Below are positions 1 through 7,632 of a stretch of 16,983 bases of DNA, in pieces. The notes beneath the pieces were generated by a model, which saw nothing but the letters and a program-made list of their open reading frames with translations, made no database searches and was not told where the DNA came from. Source of the stretch: Actinomycetes bacterium. Its GTDB lineage: Bacteria > Actinomycetota > Actinomycetes > JAHEKZ01. Numbering within the stretch: the stretch's first letter is position 1; each line of letters opens with the position of its first letter. Location of the stretch: NCBI GenBank assembly GCA_027117675.1, contig JAJAYM010000301.1:1-16983 (forward strand), read 5' to 3'. Position numbers and translations under genes: made by a program.

Positions 1-23
1 GCAGGAGGGGGTGCGCGGGGGCG

Positions 24-49
24 ATGTTCGCTCACCGTGAACATGGTGA
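24..49. repeat. interleaved inverted repeats at left edge
   Basis: ATGTTC (24-29) pairs with GAACAT (39-44), and TCACC (32-36) pairs with GGTGA (45-49). The two dyads overlap, so they could form alternative hairpins or an operator about 30-65 bases upstream of the first gene. Nothing else in the first 89 bases is clearly assignable apart from a GTAA-rich run at 61-80. The arms are short and could be chance. Confidence 0.2.
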
Positions 50-77
50 CGTGGGTTTCCGTAAGTAAGTAATAAAG

Positions 78-83
78 TAATCT
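78..83 (+). promoter_or_regulatory. -10 box TAATCT, leaderless arrangement for the first gene
   Basis: TAATCT fits the actinobacterial TANNNT -10 pattern and lies six bases before the ATG at 90, so transcription would begin at or next to the start codon. No Shine-Dalgarno sequence is visible upstream of this ATG, which agrees with a leaderless mRNA. No good -35 hexamer is seen at 17-18 bp spacing. Confidence 0.4.
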
Positions 84-89
84 TGACCC

Positions 90-625
90 ATGAAACGAAA
101 TCACCAACGCCCCGCTCCTCCATCCATCGACCTCGCCACCCTGCGCGGCTGGCTCACCGGTCGCCTTCCCGAGAACTGGTTCACCGCTGCGCCCGAGGTG
201 GTCGTGGACCGCGACGAGATCACCATCATCGGCACCCTGGCCGACCCCACCGTCGACGACGACGTCGAGTTGGCAGCAGCGCGCAGGGGACGCGCCACGG
301 CTTTTCGGGAGAAGACCCGCGACGAGCGGATCACCATCGCCCAGGCCTCGAGGCCGAGACGGGCCGCGCCGTTGCATGGGGCGTGCAGATCGGCGACGAG
401 CGGGTGCTCTTCACCCATCAAGCCGTCCCAGTGATGACGCGACTGCGTCAGCCGGAGCGGCAGGTGCTCGACACGCTGGTCGCGGGCGGGGTGGCACGCT
501 CGCGCGCCGACGCCCTGGCCTGGTGCGTCCGCCTCGTCGGCGAGCACACCGAGGACTGGCTTGCCGACCTGACGGCGGCGCTGGCTGCTGTCGAGGAAGT
601 CAAGGCGGCTGGTCCGTCAGTGTGA
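90..625 (+). pseudogene. conserved hypothetical protein, frameshifted
   Basis: The 5' part reads in one frame from the ATG at 90 (N-terminus MKRNHQRPAPPSIDLATLRG) to about 345. The 3' part reads in the -1 frame from about 348 (EAETGRAVAWGVQIGDERVL) to the TGA at 623-625. Joined, they give a protein of about 178 residues. It resembles, from memory, an uncharacterised actinobacterial family with an 'FREKTRDERI' centre followed by 'VPVMTRLRQPERQVLDTLV' and 'SRADALAWCVRLVGEH'. No function is known to me. The switch needs one missing base (or two extra) within about 339-350, inside the perfect palindrome GGCCTCGAGGCC (344-355). A sequencing or assembly error is as likely as a true mutation, since both halves keep protein-like composition. 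An overlapping frame opening at TTG 83 is only a shadow in its first part. Confidence is good for the family and the frame break, low for true pseudogene status. Confidence 0.65.
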
Positions 626-665
626 CGCCGCGGCCGGGCTGACCGGTGACCCTCGCCCCACGGGA

Positions 666-671
666 TACAGT
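666..671 (+). promoter_or_regulatory. possible -10 box TACAGT before the prenyltransferase gene
   Basis: TACAGT fits TANNNT and would place transcription start near 678, leaving a short leader that contains the GGAAGGGG ribosome site. There is no convincing -35 at normal spacing (GTGACC at 646-651 is only 14 bp away). Confidence 0.25.
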
Positions 672-699
672 CGGGCGGGATCACTGGAAGGGGTGCCAC

Positions 700-1461
700 G
701 TGGGGCTTCGGGACCTCGCCTACACGCTCTACGAGCGGAGGCTGCTGGCATCCATCGACCCCGAGCAGGCCCCGCACCACGTCGGTGTCATCCTCGACGG
801 CAACCGGAGATGGGCGAAGGCCTCAGGCACGTCGGCGAGCACCGGCCACCGGGCCGGCGCCGACAAGATCGCCCGGCTGCTGGAGTGGTGCGACGAAGCC
901 GGTGTCGAGCACGTCACGCTGTGGCTGCTGTCGACCGACAACCTAGCGAGGCCAGAACCTGAGCTCGCGCCGCTGCTGGCGATCATCGAAGAGGTGGTCA
1001 CCGAGCTGGCGGCCGGCGGGCGCTGGCGGATCCACCCGGTCGGCGCGCTCGACCTGTTGCCGCAAGAGACCGCCGAGGTGCTCAAGTCGGCCGCAGCCCA
1101 GACCCGCAGCGTCGAAGGCCTGATGGTCAACGTCGCGGTCGGCTACGGCGGCCGGCAGGAGATCGCCGACGCCGTCCGGTCACTGCTTGCCGCACACTCC
1201 GAACGCGGCACACCGATGGAAGACCTGGCCCGCGACCTAGCGGCCGACGACATCCAGGAGCACCTCTACACCAAGGGGCAGCCCGATCCTGATCTGGTGA
1301 TTCGCACCTCCGGTGAGCAGCGGCTCTCCGGCTTCATGCTCTGGCAGAGCGCCCACAGTGAGTACTACTTCTGTGAGGCTTACTGGCCCGACTTTCGCAG
1401 GGTCGACTTCCTGCGTGCCCTGCGTTCGTACGCACAACGGCACCGCCGCTACGGCAACTGA
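700..1461 (+). CDS. uppS: cis-prenyltransferase (isoprenyl diphosphate synthase), Rv1086-like
   Basis: This 253-residue enzyme of the UPP synthase family condenses isopentenyl diphosphate onto an allylic diphosphate with Z stereochemistry. The start is the GTG at 700, preceded by the ribosome site GGAAGGGG (686-693); the upstream in-frame codons look non-coding. Visible family motifs are HVGVILDGNRRWAK with the catalytic Asp, GHRAGADKI, LWLLSTDNLARPEPEL, DLVIRTSGEQRLSGFMLWQ and YWPDF. STDN in place of the SSEN of undecaprenyl synthases, together with the gene neighbourhood, points to the short-chain (Z,E-farnesyl diphosphate) branch typified by M. tuberculosis Rv1086 rather than the long-chain enzyme; this subdivision is inference. 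The gene is convergent with the sulfotransferase gene, 12 bases away. The product would act at the membrane-cytosol interface in polyprenyl carrier supply for cell-envelope synthesis. Confidence 0.93.
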   Translation: MGLRDLAYTLYERRLLASIDPEQAPHHVGVILDGNRRWAKASGTSASTGHRAGADKIARLLEWCDEAGVEHVTLWLLSTDNLARPEPELAPLLAIIEEVVTELAAGGRWRIHPVGALDLLPQETAEVLKSAAAQTRSVEGLMVNVAVGYGGRQEIADAVRSLLAAHSERGTPMEDLARDLAADDIQEHLYTKGQPDPDLVIRTSGEQRLSGFMLWQSAHSEYYFCEAYWPDFRRVDFLRALRSYAQRHRRYGN

Positions 1462-1473
1462 GTCAGGGTGCGC

Positions 1474-2286
1474 CTACGTAAGCGGCATTCCGGTCGCGTC
1501 GACCAACGGGTGGCGCGGTGCGAGCCGTAGGTCGTTGAGGTCGTAGCCGAACGCCTTCGCCCGGTCCTGGTAGAGCCGGTGCGCCTTGACCGCACCGCGG
1601 TGGCTGGCGTGCAACAGCTCGGGCCACTGCGTCTCGTACACATCGCTGCTGCTGCCGTCGACGCTGCCGACGTCGACCTCACCGGGCATCGACAGAAACT
1701 CGGTGACCTCGGCCATCGTCGACTTCGGGTCCGCCAGCAGCCACTCGTAGCTGACCACGTGGACGCGCGTGAGGTGGGCGAGGTCGTCTCGTGCGACGTC
1801 GTGCCCGCTGAACCAGTTCTCCATCAGTTTGGGCAGTGACGTGCGACGTCGCCACTTGCGGGTCGCCAACGTGACGGTGACCGGATGACGCACGATGAAC
1901 ACGAAGGACGCCGTGGGAAAGAGGTTTTGCAGGAAGCGACCCATGATCAGGTTCAGCGGTGACTTCTCGATCAGGAACCGCCGTTCGGAATCCCAGTAAG
2001 GCTGCCAGGCGTCCCAGAGCTGCTGTGCGCTTTCGGAGGTGGCCAGCGGCGAAGTCTCGGTCAGATGCGCCTGCGAATTGAGGGCGAACCGGCCTGACCC
2101 CCCGAAGCGCTCGGCGGGTGGGTAGACCGCCTGCACGTGCTGACCCTCGTCCTCGGGGACGCCGGTGCCGGCGAGGCCGGTGGCGTCTGGGTGAGAGGCC
2201 AGCAGTCGGGCGAGCAGCGTGGTTCCGCTGCGGTGCAGACCGCCGACGAAAACCAGCCGCTGAGCGTCGGTGAGGAAGTCGCCCAC
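1474..2286 (-). CDS. PAPS-dependent sulfotransferase family protein
   Basis: The 270-residue product is a soluble sulfotransferase (Sulfotransfer_3-like) that would move sulfate from PAPS to an unknown acceptor. The 5'-phosphosulfate loop is VGGLHRSGTTLLARLL (residues 14-29) and the 3'-phosphate binding segment is FVFIVRHPVTVTLATRKW (about 128-145). IEKSPLN near residue 107 is typical of the family. The start is a GTG at 2286 with a GGAAAGGGG ribosome site just upstream. It is transcribed divergently from the PIN-PhoH gene and convergently with the prenyltransferase gene. I do not recall a sulfotransferase at this site in mycobacteria, so it may be an accessory insertion. The acceptor (lipid, glycan or small molecule) cannot be deduced. 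Confidence 0.88.
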   Translation of the reverse strand: MGDFLTDAQRLVFVGGLHRSGTTLLARLLASHPDATGLAGTGVPEDEGQHVQAVYPPAERFGGSGRFALNSQAHLTETSPLATSESAQQLWDAWQPYWDSERRFLIEKSPLNLIMGRFLQNLFPTASFVFIVRHPVTVTLATRKWRRRTSLPKLMENWFSGHDVARDDLAHLTRVHVVSYEWLLADPKSTMAEVTEFLSMPGEVDVGSVDGSSSDVYETQWPELLHASHRGAVKAHRLYQDRAKAFGYDLNDLRLAPRHPLVDATGMPLT

Positions 2287-2321
2287 GACGCCCCTTTCCG
2301 CTGGTCGCTCACTGCCCAGTT

Positions 2322-2343
2322 GGCTGCCACTGGAGTGGCCGCC
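2322..2343. repeat. hairpin in the sulfotransferase/PIN-PhoH divergent region
   Basis: GCCACT (2326-2331) and AGTGGC (2334-2339) are complementary across a two-base centre, and the stem extends to GGC (2322-2324)/GCC (2341-2343) past one mismatch. It lies 36-57 bases upstream of the sulfotransferase start, in its probable leader or promoter, and could be a dyad operator. The rest of 2287-2467 shows only the PIN-PhoH ribosome site and nothing else I can assign. Confidence 0.25.
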
Positions 2344-2467
2344 CGTCGCTTGGCCTGCCGCCGGAGTCTAGTAGCGCCCGGCGTGGCGGCGGTCGGTTCG
2401 GGGAGCCTCGTCGTAGCGTCGGCGGAGGGGCGGGCGCCCGACCAGCCCACACGGGAGGCCATCAACT

Positions 2468-3760
2468 GTGGAGCGTCGGACCTTCGTTCTGGACACCTCG
2501 GTGCTGTTGTCCGATCCCGCCGCGTGGATGCGGTTCGACGAGCATGAGGTCGTGCTCCCGGTCGTTGTGATCACTGAGCTCGAGGCCAAACGCTCCCATC
2601 CTGAGCTCGGGTACTTTGCGCGTACTGCGTTGCGGATGCTCGACGATCTACGGGTGGCGCACGGGCGTCTCGACGAGCCGCTGCCGATCGGTGAGCGTGG
2701 TGGTGTGCTGCGCGTCGAGCTCAACCACACGGACCTGTCGGTCCTACCGCCTGGCTTTCGGCTCGGCGACAACGACACGCGCATCTTGGCGGTGGCGCGC
2801 ACGCTTGCCGCCGAAGGCCGTCACGTCACCTTGGTGTCCAAGGACCTTCCGATGCGGGTCAAAGCCTCAGCGGTCGGGCTCGACGCCGAGGAGTACCTCG
2901 CTGAGTGGGCCGTGGAGTCCGGGTGGACGGGCATGGCCGAGATCGAGGTCGACGCGGACACCCTCGACCGGCTCTACCACGAGGAGCGGATCGACCTCGA
3001 CTTCGCGCGTGACCTGCCGTGCCACACGGGGCTGGTGATGTTGTCCGACCGTGGGTCTGGTCTGGGTCGGGTGACGCCGGAGAAGCAGGTGCGCTTGGTT
3101 CGCGGTGACCGGGAGGCGTTCGGTCTGCACGGTAGGAGTGCCGAGCAACGCATCGCCCTCGACCTCCTGCTCGACCCTGACGTCGGGATCGTCTCGCTCG
3201 GTGGGCGGGCAGGCACCGGCAAGTCAGCGCTCGCACTGTGCGCTGGCCTTGAGGCCGTCCTTGAGCGCGGTCACCACCGACGCGTCGTGGTCTTTCGCCC
3301 TCTCTATGCCGTCGGTGGGCAAGAGCTCGGCTACCTGCCGGGTACCGAGAACGAGAAGATGAACCCCTGGGGCCAGGCCGTCTTCGACACCCTTTCGGCG
3401 ATCACGACGACCGAGGTCGTCGAAGAGATCGTCGACAGAGGGATGCTCGAGGTGCTGCCGCTGACGCACATCCGCGGACGGTCGTTGCACGACGCATTTG
3501 TGATCGTCGACGAAGCGCAGTCGCTCGAGCGCAACGTGCTGCTCACGGTTCTGTCGCGGATCGGCCAAGGCTCACGCGTCGTCCTGACGCACGACGTCGC
3601 CCAGCGCGACAACCTGCGGGTGGGACGCCACGACGGCATCGTCGCTGTGGTCGAGAAGCTCAAAGGCCATCCGCTGTTTGCGCACGTGACACTGACGCGT
3701 TCGGAGCGATCGCCGATCGCAGCACTCGTCACCGAGATGCTCGAGGACGTCAGCCTCTAG
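2468..3760 (+). CDS. phoH2: PIN domain-PhoH ATPase (PhoH2-like)
   Basis: The 430-residue protein joins an N-terminal PIN ribonuclease domain to a C-terminal PhoH P-loop ATPase, the layout of mycobacterial PhoH2 (Rv1095), reported to couple RNA unwinding with RNA cleavage. Candidate PIN metal ligands are D9 (VLDTSVLLSD), E37/E39 (VITELEAKR), D101/D103 (GDNDTRILA) and D126. The ATPase shows Walker A GGRAGTGKS (245-253), Walker B VIVDEAQ (345-351), the LTHDVAQRDN segment (373-382) and a RSERSP arginine motif (411-416). Both domains look intact. The GTG start at 2468 is supported by GGAGG at 2454-2458. I see no separate small antitoxin ORF like the one reported upstream in mycobacteria. A nested palindrome follows the stop codon after 34 bases. 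Confidence 0.94.
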   Translation: MERRTFVLDTSVLLSDPAAWMRFDEHEVVLPVVVITELEAKRSHPELGYFARTALRMLDDLRVAHGRLDEPLPIGERGGVLRVELNHTDLSVLPPGFRLGDNDTRILAVARTLAAEGRHVTLVSKDLPMRVKASAVGLDAEEYLAEWAVESGWTGMAEIEVDADTLDRLYHEERIDLDFARDLPCHTGLVMLSDRGSGLGRVTPEKQVRLVRGDREAFGLHGRSAEQRIALDLLLDPDVGIVSLGGRAGTGKSALALCAGLEAVLERGHHRRVVVFRPLYAVGGQELGYLPGTENEKMNPWGQAVFDTLSAITTTEVVEEIVDRGMLEVLPLTHIRGRSLHDAFVIVDEAQSLERNVLLTVLSRIGQGSRVVLTHDVAQRDNLRVGRHDGIVAVVEKLKGHPLFAHVTLTRSERSPIAALVTEMLEDVSL

Positions 3761-3794
3761 CCCCCTTTAGCCCCCTCTCGCAACTTCTCGCAAT

Positions 3795-3834
3795 GAGTGA
3801 GTTGGCCGCCCCTATAGGGGCGCTGAAGTCACTC
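3795..3834. terminator. nested palindrome between the PIN-PhoH and hydrolase genes
   Basis: CGCCCCTATAGGGGCG (3807-3822) is a perfect 16-bp palindrome, framed by GAGTGA (3795-3800) and TCACTC (3829-3834) with symmetric six-base internal loops. It could end PIN-PhoH transcription, but there is no T-run. It also overlaps the -35 region of the next gene, so an operator role is equally possible. Short direct repeats precede it: TAGCCCCCT at 3758-3766 and 3768-3776, and TCTCGCAA at 3776-3783 and 3786-3793. Confidence 0.45.
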
Positions 3835-3846
3835 GCTGTCGGGTCG

Positions 3847-3852
3847 TACGGT
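3847..3852 (+). promoter_or_regulatory. -10 box TACGGT, decides start of hydrolase gene
   Basis: TACGGT fits TANNNT and lies seven bases before the in-frame GTG at 3860, giving a leaderless start. It overlaps the alternative GTG at 3851, which has no clear ribosome site. This is the reason for preferring 3860. Confidence 0.35.
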
Positions 3853-3859
3853 GGGCGAT

Positions 3860-4627
3860 GTGGCGTACTGGGACTACCTGACCTACCTCGGTCATGCCAC
3901 CGTCCTCGTCGAGGTTGATGGCGTGCGGGTGATGACCGACCCGGTTCTCCGCCAGGGCGCTGCCCTGCTGCACCGCATGCCAAACGCCGCTGACCTACGT
4001 CAGTACACCGACGTCGACCTGGTCGTCATCTCGCACCTGCACCACGATCACTTGGACCTCCCATCGCTGCGGATGCTGCGCGACGACCCGCTGATCGTCG
4101 TTCCGCAGGGCGCCGAGCGGTGGATGCGCAGCAAGGGATTCACCAACGTCTCTGAGATGGCACCGGGTGACGTGCTTAGCTACCGCGGGGTCACGGTGCG
4201 CGCGACGATCGCGGTGCACTCGGGCAAGCGGGAGCCGCGCGGCCCGGTGGCGCTCGCGGTCGGCTACGTCCTCGAAGCGGGTCCAGCAACGGTCTACTTC
4301 GCCGGTGACACCGACATCTTCCCTGGGATGGCTGACCTCGTTCTGGGTGAGCTTGACGTGGCGCTGATCCCGGTGTGGGGCTGGGGGCTGGTGCTGGGCG
4401 ACGGCCACCTCAATCCGCAGAGTGCGGCGGACGCCGTCGCCCTCCTGAAGCCGAGGTACGCCGTTTCGATCCACTGGGGGACGCTCGCCGTAGCAGGGCT
4501 GCACCGGCTCAAGTTCCAGCGCATGGCGAACCCGCCGCACGACTTCGCTGAGGCGGTGGCCAAGCTTGATCTCGATACCGAGGTGCTCATCACCCACCCC
4601 GGTGAGCGCATCGCCTTCGAGCCGTAG
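3860..4627 (+). CDS. UlaG-like metallo-beta-lactamase-fold hydrolase
   Basis: This 255-residue cytosolic metallohydrolase belongs to the Lactamase_B_2 group (UlaG/NAPE-PLD-like). The N-terminal strand YLGHATVLVEVDGVRVMTDP is characteristic. The metal motif is SHLHHDHLD, with H59, H61, D63 and H64 as ligands. Further likely ligands are H120 (AVHSG), the Asp in AGDTD (about 150) and H205 (SIHWGT); GDGHLNP (H183) is also typical. The substrate cannot be inferred: family members cleave phosphodiesters, lactones or acyl amides, and many are uncharacterised. The GTG at 3860 is chosen because a TANNNT box is spaced for leaderless transcription; the GTG at 3851, three codons earlier, is the alternative. 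The gene is convergent with fumC. Confidence 0.88.
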   Translation: MAYWDYLTYLGHATVLVEVDGVRVMTDPVLRQGAALLHRMPNAADLRQYTDVDLVVISHLHHDHLDLPSLRMLRDDPLIVVPQGAERWMRSKGFTNVSEMAPGDVLSYRGVTVRATIAVHSGKREPRGPVALAVGYVLEAGPATVYFAGDTDIFPGMADLVLGELDVALIPVWGWGLVLGDGHLNPQSAADAVALLKPRYAVSIHWGTLAVAGLHRLKFQRMANPPHDFAEAVAKLDLDTEVLITHPGERIAFEP

Positions 4628-4700
4628 TTCCAAGAACGACGCGTTCACCCGCGCTGACGCAACAATCTCAGGGAGCATCCTGTGGAAGTGGCGCAAGGAC

Positions 4701-4730
4701 GCCTTCCGCGCCGACATCTGACCCGAAGGC
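4701..4730. terminator. weak hairpin between convergent genes
   Basis: GCCTTC (4701-4706) pairs with GAAGGC (4725-4730) around an 18-base loop in the 133-base gap between the convergent hydrolase and fumC genes. There is no T-run. The same gap holds a short open stretch that imperfectly repeats itself (KNDAFTRAD and RKDAFRAD in one plus frame), which I do not consider a gene. Confidence 0.2.
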
Positions 4731-4760
4731 CGCGCTCGGATGAATGTGGAGGTTGTTGCC

Positions 4761-6176
4761 CTAGTGCGGGTCAACGCGTCGCTCTTGATGGGGACGGGCT
4801 AGCCGGTCGACGTCGAGCGCGGTGTCGAGCTCGTCGGCGGTGACGCGTCCAGCATCTATCAGTGACTGTGCAGCTTCGCGGATGGTGACACCGCGGGCAG
4901 CCGCATCTTTGACGACCGAGGCGGCTGCGTCGTAGCCGACGAGCAGGTTCAGGGATGTGGCAATGGCGGGGGAGGACTCCGCCGACATGCGCAAGCGCGC
5001 TGGGTCGGTGGTGATGCCAGGCACGAGATGGAGGAGAGCCTCGGCGCTGCCCGCGATCAGCCGCGCGCTGTCGACGACGTTGCAGCCAATCAGCGGCATC
5101 GCGGTGTTGAGCTGGAACGCCGAAGTCGTCGCGCCGAAGGCAACAGCGGCGTCCAGCCCGACGACGTGCATGCACGCTTGGATGACGGCCTCAGGGACGA
5201 CCGGATTCACCTTGCCGGGCATGATGCTGGACCCGGGCTGCACCGCGGGCAGCGTGATCTCGGCGAGGCCGGTGTGGGGGCCCGAGCCCATCCATCGCAG
5301 GTCGTTGCAGATCTTCACCAGCGAGAGCGCGATTCCGCGCAGGACGCTGGACACCTCAACGAGCGCGTCGCGCGCCGACTGCGCCGCCATCTGCGAGCGC
5401 GGAGCGGTGAGCGCGATGGCGGTCCGCTGCGTGACGCCGGCCAACGTCTGTTCGGCGAAACCCGCTGGCGCGTTGAGCCCGGTGCCGACTGCAGTTCCGC
5501 CGAGGGGAACCTCCAACAGCCGCGGCACGGCTGACTCGACCCGCGAGATGCCGCCGCGCACTTGGCCGGCGAAGCCATCGAACTCCTGACCCAGCGTGAC
5601 CGGTGCGGCGTCCATGAGGTGGGTACGCCCCGGCTTGACGACGTCCGCCCACTCCCGGCTTCGCACGAGCAGGGCGTCCTCGAGGCCCTGCAGGTTTGGC
5701 ACGAGCGCATCACGCAGCAGCAATGCGACCGCGAGATGGATGGCAGTGGGAAAGGTGTCGTTACTCGACTGCGACGCGTTGACGTGGTCGTTCGGATGTA
5801 CGTCGACGCCGGACGCGTCGCTGGCCAGGTGTGCGACGACTTCGTTGACGTTCATGTTGGTCGAGGTGCCCGAACCGGTCTGGAAGCGGTCGACGGGGAA
5901 CTGGTCGTCGTGGTGTCCGGACGCCACGGCGTCCGCCGCGGTGATGATCGCGTAGGCGATGGAGCGGTCGATGATGCCGAGCTCGGCGTTGCAGTCGGCG
6001 GCCGCAGACTTGATCACCGCAAGCGCATGGATGATCTCGCTGCTGACCGGCTGACCGCTGATCGAGAAGTTGTGCACCGCCCGCTGGGTGCTGGCGCCCC
6101 AGAGGGCATCGGCGGGGACATTGACCTCGCCCATGCTGTCGTGCTCGACCCGTGTCTCGTCGCTGCTCACCTGCAC
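4761..6176 (-). CDS. fumC: class II fumarate hydratase
   Basis: This 471-residue enzyme reversibly hydrates fumarate to malate in the TCA cycle and works as a homotetramer without an iron-sulfur cluster. Visible motifs in order are GSGTSTNMN (101-109), SQSSNDTFP (135-143), KPGRTHLMDA with the active-site His (H186), and the superfamily signature GSSIMPGKVNP (315-325) carrying the catalytic-loop serine. Length is normal for FumC. The assigned start is the GTG at 6176; a second in-frame GTG two codons later (6170) is equally possible because neither has a strong ribosome site. The N-terminus RVEHDSMGEVNVPADALWGA aligns with family starts. The GNAT gene lies 40 bases upstream on the same strand, so co-transcription is possible. 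Fumarase beside glpX is the usual actinobacterial order, but here they are about 4.5 kb apart. Confidence 0.96.
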   Translation of the reverse strand: MQVSSDETRVEHDSMGEVNVPADALWGASTQRAVHNFSISGQPVSSEIIHALAVIKSAAADCNAELGIIDRSIAYAIITAADAVASGHHDDQFPVDRFQTGSGTSTNMNVNEVVAHLASDASGVDVHPNDHVNASQSSNDTFPTAIHLAVALLLRDALVPNLQGLEDALLVRSREWADVVKPGRTHLMDAAPVTLGQEFDGFAGQVRGGISRVESAVPRLLEVPLGGTAVGTGLNAPAGFAEQTLAGVTQRTAIALTAPRSQMAAQSARDALVEVSSVLRGIALSLVKICNDLRWMGSGPHTGLAEITLPAVQPGSSIMPGKVNPVVPEAVIQACMHVVGLDAAVAFGATTSAFQLNTAMPLIGCNVVDSARLIAGSAEALLHLVPGITTDPARLRMSAESSPAIATSLNLLVGYDAAASVVKDAAARGVTIREAAQSLIDAGRVTADELDTALDVDRLARPHQERRVDPH

Positions 6177-6216
6177 ACCGTACGACCCAGCGGCGATGAG
6201 CGGGCGAGCGACGGGC

Positions 6217-7422
6217 TCAGCAGGGTAGGTAGTAGGTCAGTAGGTCGGCCGACTGTGGCGGGAAAAGCGTGTTCATCAGGTCTGCCCGACGTCCGAGGTA
6301 CGCATCCGGGTAGCGGTCCTCGAGCCCAGCTGCGCCGCATCCGAACAGCAGCGAGCCGAGAGCGTCGACCGGCAGTCCAGACCCTCCGGTGGAGATCGGG
6401 GCTTGCATCGGGCCGCCCGCTTCGACGCGGAGCCCCTGGTCGCCCCAGTGGAGGCGTAGGTGTGACCCCCAGAACGAGATCAGCGTCGAGCCTTCAGCAT
6501 TTCCACTGTCGCGCAGGCGTCGCAGCAACACTGGCTCCAGTGCGGTCATGAGAAGACTCGGGTCTTCGATCCGCAGGTAGTACCACTGGGTCCGCTCCAC
6601 GTCCGCTGTGCGCTCAGCCAGCCCTGGCACATGTGGACGGATGTTGACGCGAACAGATCCATCGTCATCGGTGAGCCCAAGGGCGTGAGCCAAAAGCGCG
6701 TCCGTCGCCCCGGCGCTGGTACTGGCGATCTCTCCGATCGCAACGAATCCGTCGGCGGCGAGTACCCGTGCCACGCCAACCGCATTGCCTGAAGCGTCGC
6801 GGCCCAGGGCTTGCTTGCTTGACACGTGGGTGAGGATCCACCGCCAACGGTCGTCGCTGTGGGGAACCGCGACGTCGAACTTCGACTGCAGCTGCTCCTG
6901 TAGGGCGTGGCATGTCGCGATGTCGTCGGTCGTCGCCGTGCTGACGCTGAACTCAGGCGGGGCCTCGATTCCAGGAGTGACCGTGGCCCACGGGTGCATG
7001 GGAACTGAGTACACGTACCCGAACTGTCGGTAGAAGTTCGGGATCCCGATCATCACCTGGATTACCTGACCACGTGCCTTCGACAGCACATGGCATCGAT
7101 GCATCAGTGCGCGCACGTAGCCGCGGCCCTCGGCCTCTGTGGCTGTTGCGACCATCTCGATCTGTCCAGCCGGTAGCACCACGTCGCCGATGCGCACAGA
7201 CTCGTTGAGCAGAGTCGCAATCGAGACGACACGCCCATCAAGTTCGACGACACTCATTCCGTCGAGCCCACCTGGCGTGTTTGCGACGAGCTCGAGGTCG
7301 ACGGCGTCGTCTGCACCTTCGCGGTCGGTCTCGATCTGGATCATGGTCGGGACGTCCTCAGCGCGGGCCATGCGGACGATGGCACCGTCCGGGAGCGTGG
7401 TGGTGCTGGCGTCTTCGGACAT
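6217..7422 (-). CDS. Eis-like GNAT N-acetyltransferase
   Basis: The 401-residue product matches the size and layout of the Eis family: an N-terminal GNAT domain, a second GNAT-like domain, and a C-terminal sterol-carrier-like region. These enzymes transfer acetyl groups from acetyl-CoA to amines, including aminoglycosides or protein lysines in known members. The acetyl-CoA loop is QIEMVATATEAEGRGYVRAL; it departs from the usual R/Q-x-x-G-x-G by having Glu first. IPNFYRQFGYVYSVPMHPW is strongly family-like. Eis uses its C-terminal carboxylate in catalysis, and this protein ends LTYYLPC, close to the usual aromatic end. The ATG at 7422 is preferred: the 55 in-frame codons upstream look non-coding, and a promoter-like pair sits seven bases before it. 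Substrate is unknown. It lies upstream of fumC on the same strand. Confidence 0.85.
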   Translation of the reverse strand: MSEDASTTTLPDGAIVRMARAEDVPTMIQIETDREGADDAVDLELVANTPGGLDGMSVVELDGRVVSIATLLNESVRIGDVVLPAGQIEMVATATEAEGRGYVRALMHRCHVLSKARGQVIQVMIGIPNFYRQFGYVYSVPMHPWATVTPGIEAPPEFSVSTATTDDIATCHALQEQLQSKFDVAVPHSDDRWRWILTHVSSKQALGRDASGNAVGVARVLAADGFVAIGEIASTSAGATDALLAHALGLTDDDGSVRVNIRPHVPGLAERTADVERTQWYYLRIEDPSLLMTALEPVLLRRLRDSGNAEGSTLISFWGSHLRLHWGDQGLRVEAGGPMQAPISTGGSGLPVDALGSLLFGCGAAGLEDRYPDAYLGRRADLMNTLFPPQSADLLTYYLPC

Positions 7423-7429
7423 GGGGGCC

Positions 7430-7458
7430 AGTCTGCCGACGTCCGGTCGACGTGTCGC
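7430..7458 (-). promoter_or_regulatory. candidate promoter of the Eis-like gene
   Basis: On the minus strand GCGACA (7458-7453) and CAGACT (7435-7430) are separated by 17 bases, and the ATG at 7422 follows after seven bases. This is a plausible -35/-10 pair for a leaderless mRNA. The hexamers match consensus only partly, and no Shine-Dalgarno is visible before this ATG. Confidence 0.35.
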
Positions 7459-7569
7459 GTGATTTCTGCGACAGAATCGGGTGCCTACAGGGTGGGGGTT
7501 GGCGGGGCTTGGCACGCCCACCGACCTAGCTAGTTGCGGATGGCCGAGCAGCCGATAGGGGGTGTCGTC

Positions 7570-7587
7570 CGGAAGCAACGGAAGCAA
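7570..7587. repeat. tandem 9-bp duplication
   Basis: CGGAAGCAA occurs twice head to tail (7570-7578 and 7579-7587), followed by a near-match (TGGGAGCAG). It lies upstream of the acetyltransferase gene and has no visible coding role. Confidence 0.7.
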
Positions 7588-7632
7588 TGGGAGCAGTCAG
7601 GACAGACGAAGTCGGGCATGAGGTAAGCCTTT

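Noticed and set aside
1..44. Possible start of a divergent minus-strand gene (MFTVSEHRP...)
   Set aside because: Only 14 codons before the edge, Pro-rich, with no ribosome site or -10 box at useful spacing.
83..430. Overlapping frame opening at TTG 83
   Set aside because: Its first half is Arg/His-rich and not protein-like; only the part after about 348 belongs to the real gene, reached through a frameshift from the ATG at 90.
4629..4724. Short open stretch ending GSILWKWRKDAFRADI between the hydrolase and fumC genes
   Set aside because: No start codon or ribosome site, too short, and I do not recognise the peptide; a chance open frame is simpler.
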